Positions 36,657 through 44,331 of a stretch of 45,704 nt of DNA are shown here, piece by piece; position 1 is the first letter of the stretch, and each line of letters opens with the position of its first letter. Location of the stretch: positions 1-45,704 of the forward strand of contig JAEDHQ010000007.1 in assembly GCA_016296945.1 (NCBI GenBank), in the 5' to 3' direction. The notes below the pieces were generated by a model. The model was not told the origin of the DNA, did not search any database, and worked only from the letters and a program-made list of their open reading frames with translations. The position numbers and the translations under genes were made by a program. The DNA is from Bacilli bacterium. Lineage in GTDB: Bacteria; Bacillota_I; Bacilli_A; ML615J-28; CAG-698.

Positions 36657-36902
36657 TTAAAAATTTTTAATATTCATTTCCTTACATTCTTTTTGTAAAT
36701 ACTTTGCAGTAATAGTATTACTCTTTAGTAATTCTTTAGGTGTACCCGTAAAAACTATTTCGCCACCTTTTGATCCTCCATCGGGACCTACATCAATAAT
36801 ATAATCTGCTAATTTCATCACATCAGTATTATGTTCAATTACAACAACTGTATTTCCTCGTTTTACTATTTTTTCAAATAATTCAATAAGTTTTTCATAG
36901 TG
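36657..36902 (-). pseudogene. C-terminal remnant of UvrA-family excinuclease ABC subunit A
   Basis: An open stretch of 81 codons ends at a stop at 36657. It reads IVKRGNTVVVIEHNTDVMKL, then ADYIIDVGPDGGSKGGEIVF, then TGTPKELL. This is the second ATPase domain's C-terminus of UvrA (Walker-B-distal VVVIEHN, ADYIIDVGP, GG.IV..GTP). Two stop codons (36903-36908) cut it off upstream, where UvrA should have some 850 more residues, and there is no start. The break coincides with the start of the promoter region of the plus-strand c-di-GMP gene, so a rearrangement probably joined the two. A full uvrA elsewhere in the genome is likely. Confidence 0.85.
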
Positions 36903-36978
36903 TTATTAAAAATTATTAATGTAATCAGATATTATTTAATAAAAGTATAAATATATTTGTTTTTTTTTGAAAAATTGC

Positions 36979-37007
36979 TTTAAAACTAAATCATTTTATT
37001 ATATAAT
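36979..37007 (+). promoter_or_regulatory. probable promoter of the c-di-GMP hybrid gene
   Basis: TTTAAA, 17 bases, perfect TATAAT, about 40-65 bases upstream of the start. The -35 is weak, as expected for an activated or repressor-controlled promoter. Confidence 0.45.
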
Positions 37008-37011
37008 AAAA

Positions 37012-37029
37012 TTAGATTATCTAATCTAA
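37012..37029. promoter_or_regulatory. palindromic operator at the transcription start of the c-di-GMP gene
   Basis: A perfect 8-base inverted repeat, TTAGATTA-TC-TAATCTAA, 4 bases downstream of the -10 and just before the ribosome site (GAGGTGAAAT). Its place over the start of transcription suits a dimeric repressor. The regulator is not in the window. Confidence 0.55.
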
Positions 37030-37043
37030 TATAGAGGTGAAAT

Positions 37044-40028
37044 ATGTTTGAAACTATTATTATCATGACAATGGTTTTTGCTATTGTAATAAATGTAGTT
37101 ATGTCAATTTTTGCTTTTAGATATAAAAATAAATATTCGCTGTTTTTAGGTCTTTCTTGTTGTTTTAATGCTTTAGTAGTTTCATTTTATCTACTTAGTA
37201 TTATGTTTGAGTCTAAACTAATCACATCTATTTTTTCTAGTTTTTACTTTATTTTTATGGATTTGATGGTTCTATCATTATTCTTATTTATTTTTTCATT
37301 GTCAGAAGGAAAGAAAACAAAAAGATTCAACACAATCCTTTCATTGTTGTATATCTTTAGTACAATCGATATTATTCTATTATTAATAAACATATTTACT
37401 CCTATTGTTATTGATTATGAACTTAAATTTAATGTTTTTAGGATAGCTAGATTTAAATATGTTCCGAAATTTTTATTTGATCTTCATCTATTATATGTAT
37501 ATATGATTGTTGTTATGGTGTTAGTGACACTTATTAAGAAATCAATAAGTGTACCTAATCAATATAAGTCAAAATATTTAATTGTTGTTGTAGGAATAAT
37601 CGTTTGTACATTTATCAATCTATTATTTTTATTGCTTCCACAAAAAATGACTGACCCTCACTTAGTTGCCGCTTTTAACATTGACTATGCTTTGTTTGGT
37701 TATTCAATTCTTGCAATGCTTTGTTATTATGCTGCTCTTTTATTCCCAGAAAAAGGAATGATTTATCGTTTAAAAAATGAAATATGTGATAGTTTAAATC
37801 AAGGACTAGTATTATTTGACTACAATGACCGAATGCTTCTTTACAATAAAAAAGCAGTTTCTTTTTTAGGTGAATATAATACTGTTTTAAAACCAGAATT
37901 AAATGAGTTCAGGAAAAAATGTGACTTGATGATTTCTGATGCAATTGATGATGAACCATTTTCAATTCAATGTTTCATTAAAAAAGATTCAGAAGTTTCA
38001 ATTCCTTTGCGTTGTGACTATCGTTGTATTAAAGACAACGATAATCGAACTATTGGAAAATTATTTGTTTTTGCTGATGCCCAATTAGATACAGATCTAT
38101 TAACTGGTTTCCACAATTGGGATTCGTTCAAAAAGTTTGCTTTAGATAATAAAAAGAATTTTCCTTGTAATACAAGTGTTGCCATCGTTGATATTAATAA
38201 ATTAAATTTATATAATAGTATTCATGGCAAAAACGAAGGTGATAAGTTACTAAAAAGTCTTTCTTTAAAATTAAAAGAAAAGTTTTCTGTTAATTCTTAC
38301 TATGTAAAAGGAAATAGTGCATCATTAATTGCTATTTGTTATAATAAAACAGAAGAAACTATTACGAAGCTTCTGTTAGAAGTTAAAGATGAATTTGAAG
38401 GATCAATTCAATTTTCTACTTCTTCAATAAAAGATGAAAATGAAACTATCATCGATGCAATTAAAAAAGCGTTTAATGGATTAAATGCAAAAAAGTTATT
38501 GGACAAAGAATCAAGCAAATCAGTATTGATATCTTCACTTGTAAAAACATTGCAAGCAAATGATGAAGATACAGAAGCCCATGTAAAAAGAACACAAGAA
38601 GCAGGCATAAAACTAGGTAAAAGACTTGGTTTATCTGATGTAGAATTATCTAATTTGTCACTTTTATGTATTCTCCATGATATTGGTAAAGTTGCAATTC
38701 CACTAGAAATATTGAATAAACCAGGAAAACTAACAGAAGAAGAATGGAAAATAATTAAATCGCATACAATTAAAGGTTATGAAATTGCGAAAAGTACATC
38801 AGAACTTGAAGGAATCGCAGAAATGATTAAATACCATCATGAAAGATGGGATGGTTTAGGTTATCCTGATGGATTAAGTCTCGAAACAATTCCTCTTCTT
38901 TCAAGAATTATTTCTGTAGTAGATGCCTATGATGCAATGATTAATAATCGTTCTTATCGAAAAGCAATGACAATTGAAGAAGCAAAAAGTGAAATCATTA
39001 AATGTTCAGGGACTCAATTTGACCCTAAAATTGCTTCTACATTTATTGAAATGATAAATGAAAATGCTATTGAAGAGGATAGAATACATCAAGCACATGT
39101 AATACATGTTGCTAATATTGGCGAAACCGAAGAAGTATCAAATGAGAATACTTTTACATATCCTGTGAAATATGCTAAATATATCTTAAACTCTGACAAC
39201 ATAATTATTGAAGTATCAAAAGAGTTTACTGAAATAACTGGATACACTAATGAAGATATTACAAATAATAAGATAAATCAAATTGATTTAATTCCAAAAC
39301 CTGATCGAGGCCAGTATCTATGTACATTAAGCAAAGAATTGGCTAATAATCATATCGGGTTTCTAGAACATCGTTTACTTTGTAAAGATGGAACTATAAA
39401 ATATGTTATATGTCTAGGTCGACAATATTTTGATTCTGCTGTTAAAGAAGAACGAAGTGAAATAATTATTACAAATAGTCTGGAAACATATGCGGCAAAA
39501 ATACTTAATGTCGAGTCAGAAAAGAAATCACAAATAAGACTTAAGATATGGGAAGAAACTTATAGAAAAGATTCACTAACTGGTTTATTAACTCATTCGG
39601 CTTTTGAAAATGATGTGACAGAAAAATTATTAAAAAACAGTTTAGTAACTTTATTAATTATTGATATCGATTTCTTTAAAAAATATAATGATACTTATGG
39701 TCATAAAGCCGGTGATGAATTCCTGATCAAGATTTCGCAAACGATTGATGCAACGATCAATCAAAATGGTTTATCTTGTAGAATGGGAGGAGATGAATTC
39801 TCAATCGCTTTATTTGAAAAAGCATCAATAGATAGAATTAATCAAATATTTAATGAACTAAACATTACAGTCCAAGCTAATAAAGGATTTAGTATATCAA
39901 TTGGTGTTGCTTATACATCTAATAAAATCAATTCTTTTAATGAATTATATGTAGCAGCTGACAAAGCTTTGTATAAAGCTAAAGAGAAAGGTAAAAATAG
40001 AATTTACATTTATAAAGAATCAGAATAA
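37044..40028 (+). CDS. membrane-bound PAS / GGDEF / HD-GYP / PAS / GGDEF c-di-GMP hybrid protein
   Basis: A 994-residue signalling protein. Residues 1 to about 235 hold seven hydrophobic segments like the 7TM sensor region of some histidine kinases. A PAS-like segment follows (about 240-345), then a degenerate GGDEF domain (about 350-490) whose signature position reads KGNSASL. An HD-GYP phosphodiesterase domain (about 500-690) has HDIGK at 545-549 and HHERWDGLGYP at 598-608. A second PAS is at about 705-830 and an intact GGDEF domain at about 840-994, with GGDEF at 915-919. No RxxD inhibitory site is seen before the intact GGDEF. The protein could thus both make and break c-di-GMP under membrane and PAS control. 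GAGGTG precedes the start; a terminator follows. Confidence 0.92.
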   Translation: MFETIIIMTMVFAIVINVVMSIFAFRYKNKYSLFLGLSCCFNALVVSFYLLSIMFESKLITSIFSSFYFIFMDLMVLSLFLFIFSLSEGKKTKRFNTILSLLYIFSTIDIILLLINIFTPIVIDYELKFNVFRIARFKYVPKFLFDLHLLYVYMIVVMVLVTLIKKSISVPNQYKSKYLIVVVGIIVCTFINLLFLLLPQKMTDPHLVAAFNIDYALFGYSILAMLCYYAALLFPEKGMIYRLKNEICDSLNQGLVLFDYNDRMLLYNKKAVSFLGEYNTVLKPELNEFRKKCDLMISDAIDDEPFSIQCFIKKDSEVSIPLRCDYRCIKDNDNRTIGKLFVFADAQLDTDLLTGFHNWDSFKKFALDNKKNFPCNTSVAIVDINKLNLYNSIHGKNEGDKLLKSLSLKLKEKFSVNSYYVKGNSASLIAICYNKTEETITKLLLEVKDEFEGSIQFSTSSIKDENETIIDAIKKAFNGLNAKKLLDKESSKSVLISSLVKTLQANDEDTEAHVKRTQEAGIKLGKRLGLSDVELSNLSLLCILHDIGKVAIPLEILNKPGKLTEEEWKIIKSHTIKGYEIAKSTSELEGIAEMIKYHHERWDGLGYPDGLSLETIPLLSRIISVVDAYDAMINNRSYRKAMTIEEAKSEIIKCSGTQFDPKIASTFIEMINENAIEEDRIHQAHVIHVANIGETEEVSNENTFTYPVKYAKYILNSDNIIIEVSKEFTEITGYTNEDITNNKINQIDLIPKPDRGQYLCTLSKELANNHIGFLEHRLLCKDGTIKYVICLGRQYFDSAVKEERSEIIITNSLETYAAKILNVESEKKSQIRLKIWEETYRKDSLTGLLTHSAFENDVTEKLLKNSLVTLLIIDIDFFKKYNDTYGHKAGDEFLIKISQTIDATINQNGLSCRMGGDEFSIALFEKASIDRINQIFNELNITVQANKGFSISIGVAYTSNKINSFNELYVAADKALYKAKEKGKNRIYIYKESE

Positions 40029-40052
40029 AAAGAGAGCGGTTTGCTCTCTTTT
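40028..40052. terminator. bidirectional rho-independent terminator
   Basis: A 10-bp stem AAAAGAGAGC / GCTCTCTTTT with a 5-base loop between the convergent c-di-GMP and haemolysin-III-like genes. T-runs follow on both strands. Confidence 0.87.
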
Positions 40053-40070
40053 TTATTTTTTTGATGATTT

Positions 40071-40931
40071 TTAAAGAATATAAAAATAGATTCCAATAAA
40101 TTGGAGAATAGCACCTAACAAAACAAAAAAATGCCAAATGAAATGTGCCCCTGCTGTCTTCTTAAAAGCCGCAAATGGAATCATCCCAATTGTATAAGCT
40201 AATCCTCCTCCGAGAATCCATAAAAATAGATTCAAGTCATTTTCTATCATAAATGGAAGAAAAATTAAACCACTCCAACCAATACAAAAATACAATGTAA
40301 AGTGGATCCATCTGTTTCTTCCAGGTCCAAATACTGATACCAGTGTAATGCCTAAGATAATAAATGCCCATTGGATGATAAAAAAAATTAATCCAGTCGG
40401 ATAACCCCACATTTTTTCTTGCATGTAAACTAAATATATTGGAGTAAATGTCCCCCCAATTTGTAAATAAATAGATAAGTAATCAAATCTTCTAAATATT
40501 CTTTTTACTGTACTTTCTCTTTTAAATGAATGATATAAACAAGAAAATAACATTTGCAAGAAAAAACATAGTCCATAAACAATACTTACTATGACTCTCC
40601 ATGAATCATTACTTTTTTTAAGCATCAAGAATAAGAATAATACGCCGATTAATGCACCAATTCCATGAGTAATTGCACTTCCTAGTTCCTCTAGCAAAGA
40701 ACGCTTTGGCGGTTCATTTTTCATTTTGTTTGTTTTTCTTTTTTCAATTTTGATTTTGTTTTTTTCACTCTTTAAAGGTTCTTTTAAATTCATCTTTTTT
40801 AATTTGTAATCATATTTATTTTCTTCAAGATCTTTTTTTGCTTTTTTGTTAATTATAAGCTTTTTATCTTTATATTCTTTTTTTATTTCTTTAATTTCCT
40901 TTTTTAATTCCTTAACATTTTCTTTTTCCAT
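40071..40931 (-). CDS. haemolysin III / PAQR-family membrane protein with charged N-terminal extension
   Basis: A 286-residue membrane protein of the HlyIII (YqfA/PAQR) family with about seven hydrophobic segments. Family residues are seen in SAITHGIGA, SCLYHSF, FDYLSIYLQIGGTFTPIY and HFIWHFFVLLGA; the histidines form a buried zinc site in the family. The first about 80 residues are an unusually long, Lys/Glu-dominated extension (KELKKEIKEIKKEYKDKKL), likely a cytoplasmic coiled coil, where typical members begin near the THGIG segment. AAGGGGCATT precedes the start. The name haemolysin is historical; membrane-lipid homeostasis is the usual view. Confidence 0.85.
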   Translation of the reverse strand: MEKENVKELKKEIKEIKKEYKDKKLIINKKAKKDLEENKYDYKLKKMNLKEPLKSEKNKIKIEKRKTNKMKNEPPKRSLLEELGSAITHGIGALIGVLFLFLMLKKSNDSWRVIVSIVYGLCFFLQMLFSCLYHSFKRESTVKRIFRRFDYLSIYLQIGGTFTPIYLVYMQEKMWGYPTGLIFFIIQWAFIILGITLVSVFGPGRNRWIHFTLYFCIGWSGLIFLPFMIENDLNLFLWILGGGLAYTIGMIPFAAFKKTAGAHFIWHFFVLLGAILQFIGIYFYIL

Positions 40932-40990
40932 AAAATGCCCCTTTTTTTATTTATATAAATAATAATTGAAAATAAACATAACTAAAAAAA

Positions 40991-41752
40991 TTAAATCTCT
41001 TTTGCTATTAGCATTGCTACTTTAAAAGTCTCTTGTTGGAGATTACGTTCGCTATCTCCCCCTAGATTTGCTTTCTCCCAAGAATCACCATCTAATAAAT
41101 CAGCCGGGAAAAAGAACGTATATAAATCTAGGCCATAGAAGTTAGATAATGCTTGTAATCCTGATGATTCCATTTCTACTGAAATACATCCTTCACTTCT
41201 TCTTTTATTTGCTTTATTCATTGTTTCCATATAAATAGCATCTGTAGTCCATGATTTACCAATTACATATGGTAATTTATATTTATCAAAAATATTTGCG
41301 ATTTTCTTGTAATTTTTTATTGCAATATAATCGCTTGGTTGCATATAATGATATGATAGGCCCTCGTCACGATAAGATTCAAAGGGAACAATTAATTTTC
41401 CACTACATTTTTCTTTATCCAAGATTCCACAAGACCCATAAACAATAAATTTAGTAGGTCCAAAAGCATAATGGACTTCATACATAATAGTTGATGCTGG
41501 ACTGGATCCAATGGGGCTCATATAAAATAGCATCTTTATGTTATCTTCTTCAAATAAATAAACATGTATTGGTCCATTTGCAGTGGCAACAAACCCTACT
41601 ATTTCATATTTATAATTTTCTAGAAACATGTCAAGAACATGTTTAGAAAAAGACACAATACAAATATCAGCACATTCTTTTCTTTCAAGAATAAATGCAC
41701 TGATATCAACTAAAGGCTTTGATTTATCATCAAATGAGTTAATGATACTCAT
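40991..41752 (-). CDS. nucleoside phosphorylase-family protein
   Basis: Phosphorolytic cleavage of a nucleoside, cytoplasmic; 253 residues of the PNP/uridine phosphorylase fold. Features seen are IVYGSCGIL (phosphate/ribose loop), YRDEGLSYHYM, SWTTDAIYMET, and the nucleoside-binding VEMESSGLQALSNFYG with the family's Glu-Met-Glu. The substrate base is not clear from sequence; the second half resembles uridine phosphorylase-like members more than classic purine ones. GAGGAGTAATATA precedes the ATG. It is the third gene in a tight row with the HExxH protein and the methyltransferase (gaps of 21 and 18 bases). Confidence 0.86.
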   Translation of the reverse strand: MSIINSFDDKSKPLVDISAFILERKECADICIVSFSKHVLDMFLENYKYEIVGFVATANGPIHVYLFEEDNIKMLFYMSPIGSSPASTIMYEVHYAFGPTKFIVYGSCGILDKEKCSGKLIVPFESYRDEGLSYHYMQPSDYIAIKNYKKIANIFDKYKLPYVIGKSWTTDAIYMETMNKANKRRSEGCISVEMESSGLQALSNFYGLDLYTFFFPADLLDGDSWEKANLGGDSERNLQQETFKVAMLIAKEI

Positions 41753-41773
41753 TATATTACTCCTCTCTATTTT

Positions 41774-42667
41774 TTACTTTAAATCTAAATATTTATGAGA
41801 CATTTCATGATTGTGTTGCTTAAAAAGAGTTAATGCATATTTTTTAATCTCGTAAATATTGTTTTGATCAATACCATTAAATTCTTTTTTGATCCGAACA
41901 GAAGCAATTGCATGACCATCATTAACTTTATTTTCATCTGCTACTGATATAAACTTATTTAAAAGTGATATATCATTAGAATAAATCAATTCTACAAGTT
42001 TTGCTCGATACTCCAATTCATCTTCCTTAATTCCTGGATATTGCTTCATATCAACAGTGTGTTGTGCTTCATGTTTCAAAAGGGAAATTGTAAATTTTTC
42101 GCTTTCAAAATCATAGCCATCTTCAATACAGTTAATTGTTCCATCAATAGATGCCCAGCCATTCGTACCAAATCTTCCGAAAGTTAAATATCTCATCCAA
42201 CTACAAAAGATAAAACCTCTTAATATATTTACTGTATACATTGCACTCCCATTAGGTAGTTCTACATTATATCTTGTCGGAACAGTTTCCTTCCAAATAT
42301 ATGGTCCATAGTAACCTTGTGTCGAACCAAAAAGTGCATGATAACCATATTCCTCAAATATTAAAACCAATTTATTCTCAAGCTCTATTTCACTAATATC
42401 TGGTTTATTCAATAATTTTTTTAATTGCTCTATCAATTTATTATCAGCTTCTTCTTTTTTCATCCCACAATAAAAAATATCTCGATAATACACTTGATAA
42501 ACTAATAAAATTTCATTAAGAAATTCAGGAATATCATATGTTAGATACTCACATTTTTCAAAAATTGCAATGTATGCGGGAAGAATATCTTTAAATTCTT
42601 GGTGCTTTTTCATATACTCAATGGCAGCTTTTACATCTCCATTGATAAAATAGTCTTGAATCTGCAT
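41774..42667 (-). CDS. uncharacterised HExxH protein, possible metallopeptidase
   Basis: I do not recognise the family. The 297-residue product has no signal peptide or membrane segment, so it is cytoplasmic. It carries LLKHEAQHTVDM (HExxH at 199-203) and, 16 residues on, ELEYRAKLVEL, where E219 could be the third zinc ligand, as in gluzincin-type peptidases. Before this there is a Gly/Tyr/Trp-rich patch (GSTQGYYGPYIWKE). The N-terminal half is helical and may bind partners. GGAGCAATA precedes the start. It sits between methyltransferase and nucleoside phosphorylase genes with gaps of 18 and 21 bases, so all three probably act together. Confidence 0.65.
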   Translation of the reverse strand: MQIQDYFINGDVKAAIEYMKKHQEFKDILPAYIAIFEKCEYLTYDIPEFLNEILLVYQVYYRDIFYCGMKKEEADNKLIEQLKKLLNKPDISEIELENKLVLIFEEYGYHALFGSTQGYYGPYIWKETVPTRYNVELPNGSAMYTVNILRGFIFCSWMRYLTFGRFGTNGWASIDGTINCIEDGYDFESEKFTISLLKHEAQHTVDMKQYPGIKEDELEYRAKLVELIYSNDISLLNKFISVADENKVNDGHAIASVRIKKEFNGIDQNNIYEIKKYALTLFKQHNHEMSHKYLDLK

Positions 42668-42685
42668 ATTAATATTGCTCCATTT

Positions 42686-43468
42686 CTAATTAGTTTTTTT
42701 TGCCACAATTAAATAGCGATGAATTGTTCCTTTAATTTCTCCATCATTATCAGTTTTCTCTTGCATTTTAAGCAGTTGATCAAAACATCTATCAACTGAG
42801 AAATCTAGAAACTCCCATTCAATAATACGCGCAAACCACACAAATGCACCCACATCATAAAACTTAATTGGTCGATATGCTTCTCCTTCTTCAATTATAG
42901 AAAATCCAGCATCAATAAACACTTTCATTTGGTCTTGTAAATTCAAATGAGAAAATGGTTTTATTGCATTAGGAAGTACCATTTCAATTAAATCACGATC
43001 ATTATCTTCACCCACTTGTTGAGTAATAAATAATCCACCTTTTTTCAATAATCGATATAACTCCTTAGCATTGAATTCACCATGCCTATTAATAATAATG
43101 TCAAAGCTTTCATCCTTAAAAGGAATGTTTTTAGGATCATTACATTCTTTAAAATCAATTCCAAGTGGTAATAATTTTTCTTTACACAATTTCACATTTG
43201 GTAAATAACCTTCAGTAGCAGCAGTTTTCTCAAATGGATGATTTAATGATAATAAAAACTCACCACCACCAGTATCATAATCTAAGATATTCATTTGCTT
43301 TTTTAAATATTTTTTTATAATTTCTTCATAATTCCATGGTAAATCATTTTCTTCTTCATACCTCCCAGCTAGATATGAAAAATCCCATCCATGAATATGT
43401 GCTTTCTTTTCTTCCTTTAACCATTTCTCTTTTAATTCATTTTTCTTCATATTATTATATTTACTCAA
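42686..43468 (-). CDS. class I SAM-dependent methyltransferase
   Basis: A 260-residue cytoplasmic methyltransferase. Motif I is NILDYDTGGGEFLL, the acidic residue after strand 2 is in AATEGY, motif post-I is DESFDIIINRHGEF, and motif III is LLKKGGLFITQQVG. The first codon is TTG, chosen because GAGGAA lies 6 bases before it; the first in-frame ATG is 18 bases further on and badly placed. Substrate is unknown; the layout is that of small-molecule or tRNA-type methyltransferases of the UbiE/Methyltransf_11 style. It is the first gene of the row with the HExxH protein and nucleoside phosphorylase. Confidence 0.85.
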   Translation of the reverse strand: MSKYNNMKKNELKEKWLKEEKKAHIHGWDFSYLAGRYEEENDLPWNYEEIIKKYLKKQMNILDYDTGGGEFLLSLNHPFEKTAATEGYLPNVKLCKEKLLPLGIDFKECNDPKNIPFKDESFDIIINRHGEFNAKELYRLLKKGGLFITQQVGEDNDRDLIEMVLPNAIKPFSHLNLQDQMKVFIDAGFSIIEEGEAYRPIKFYDVGAFVWFARIIEWEFLDFSVDRCFDQLLKMQEKTDNDGEIKGTIHRYLIVAKKTN

Positions 43469-43492
43469 CTATTCCTCTTATTTATATTGAAA

Positions 43493-43534
43493 AAATTCTT
43501 GAACTAATAATCATATGCTATAGTCCAAGAAATT
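43493..43534 (-). terminator. terminator after the zinc-ribbon gene
   Basis: A 12-bp imperfect stem on the minus strand (AATTTCTTGGAC / GTTCAAGAATTT, one mismatch, one G-U) with an 18-base loop and a T-rich run. It separates the zinc-ribbon gene from the methyltransferase row. Confidence 0.55.
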
Positions 43535-43548
43535 GTTTAGATAATAAA

Positions 43549-43899
43549 TCATTTTTCATGAATTTCATTACAATGAGGACAAATTATAAATCCATCTTCA
43601 TCAAGTTTGGTAATATTTCGATAATGCAAAGCTGCTTCTTTCTTGCGATAATAAAGCCACTTCTCATTTTTATACTTATTAATATATTTCTTGCCTGTCT
43701 TCTCACAAACCTCATCCACAATCAATGTTTTACAACTTTCGCATAGATATTTCGTTACATTATCTTCAGCAACTTTTTCGAGATGATATTGACAGAATGG
43801 ACAATCATTTCGTTCAGTATCAGAATAGACCATTGATTTTAAAACTAATTGTTGAATACGTCTAAACGATTTAAATAATTTATTATTTATTCTATACAT
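43549..43899 (-). CDS. small zinc-ribbon protein of unknown function
   Basis: A 116-residue basic protein. It has three CxxC knuckles: CPFC (33-36), CESC (53-56) and CPHC (107-110), plus C65 and H114. The first two would make one zinc ribbon; the last could bind a second metal with C65 or H114. The helical N-terminus (FKSFRRIQQLVLKS) and the basic middle (KKYINKYKNEKWLYYRKKEA) suggest nucleic-acid or partner binding. I chose the ATG at 43899 with GGGGTG before it; the longer frame adds 19 hydrophobic residues without a ribosome site. It stands alone beside the IS21 element. Confidence 0.6.
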   Translation of the reverse strand: MYRINNKLFKSFRRIQQLVLKSMVYSDTERNDCPFCQYHLEKVAEDNVTKYLCESCKTLIVDEVCEKTGKKYINKYKNEKWLYYRKKEAALHYRNITKLDEDGFIICPHCNEIHEK

Positions 43900-44170
43900 A
43901 TTAACACCCCATACAATTAAGATGTTATTATATACTAAGTATATCATTTTTTTCAAAATAAATCTACTTTATTCGACACAAAATATAATACTCAGAGCGT
44001 TGACAAAGTATATTTGATCAATGCTTATTTTTATGGTAGGAAATAATTATACTTCTCAACACAATATAAACATTATAATGGGAGGAAACTATTAGATTTT
44101 CTATAAATTATGTATTCAAGTGGGAAAAATTAAAACTCACTTGTAAAGTATATAATATATTTATAGAATT
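43900..44170. other. intergenic region next to the insertion sequence
   Basis: No gene recognised. It holds a TTGACA at about 44000 without a good -10, a TATAAT followed by GGGAGGAAAC near 44075-44090 that leads into no ATG-started frame, and an 8-bp hairpin CAAGTGGG / CTCACTTG near 44118-44142. The IS21-type left boundary probably lies inside this stretch or just after it. Confidence 0.45.
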
Positions 44171-44197
44171 ATGGTAATTAATAGTTTATAAATATGG
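44171..44197 (+). repeat. IS21-type terminal repeat, copy 1
   Basis: A 27-base repeat that begins ATGGTAATTAATAGTTTATA. It matches copy 2 at 23 of 27 positions; the copies start 46 bases apart. IS21-family ends are known to carry several such transposase-binding repeats. Confidence 0.7.
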
Positions 44198-44216
44198 CAG
44201 CTTACATTTAATAAAA

Positions 44217-44243
44217 ATGGCAATTAAAAGTTTATAAAAATAG
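44217..44243 (+). repeat. IS21-type terminal repeat, copy 2
   Basis: Begins ATGGCAATTAAAAGTTTATA. A third, weaker related copy (TACTATTATTAGTTTATAG) follows at about 44249-44267. Confidence 0.7.
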
Positions 44244-44258
44244 TAATTTACTATTATT

Positions 44259-44290
44259 AGTTTATAGTTCTATTGACTATAAACTTTTTT
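44259..44290 (+). terminator. guard hairpin before istA
   Basis: Perfect 9-bp stem AGTTTATAG / CTATAAACT with a 9-base loop, followed by TTTTTTT. It lies upstream of the istA start and overlaps its promoter. It would stop transcription entering the element from outside while leaving initiation inside it possible. Confidence 0.6.
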
Positions 44291-44299
44291 TGTTATAAT
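44273..44299 (+). promoter_or_regulatory. probable promoter of istA
   Basis: TTGACT, 15 bases, perfect TATAAT. The spacer is short, so activity is probably low. AAAGGAGG at 44316-44323 is an excellent ribosome site, 8 bases before the ATG. Confidence 0.5.
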
Positions 44300-44331
44300 T
44301 TATCTATAAAACAGTAAAGGAGGTAAATTAT

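Noticed and set aside
43999..44090. Promoter with GGGAGGAAAC that could drive a small gene
   Set aside because: The ribosome-like site is not followed by any ATG, GTG or TTG-started frame of useful length, and the frame that continues (to about 44174) has no start codon.
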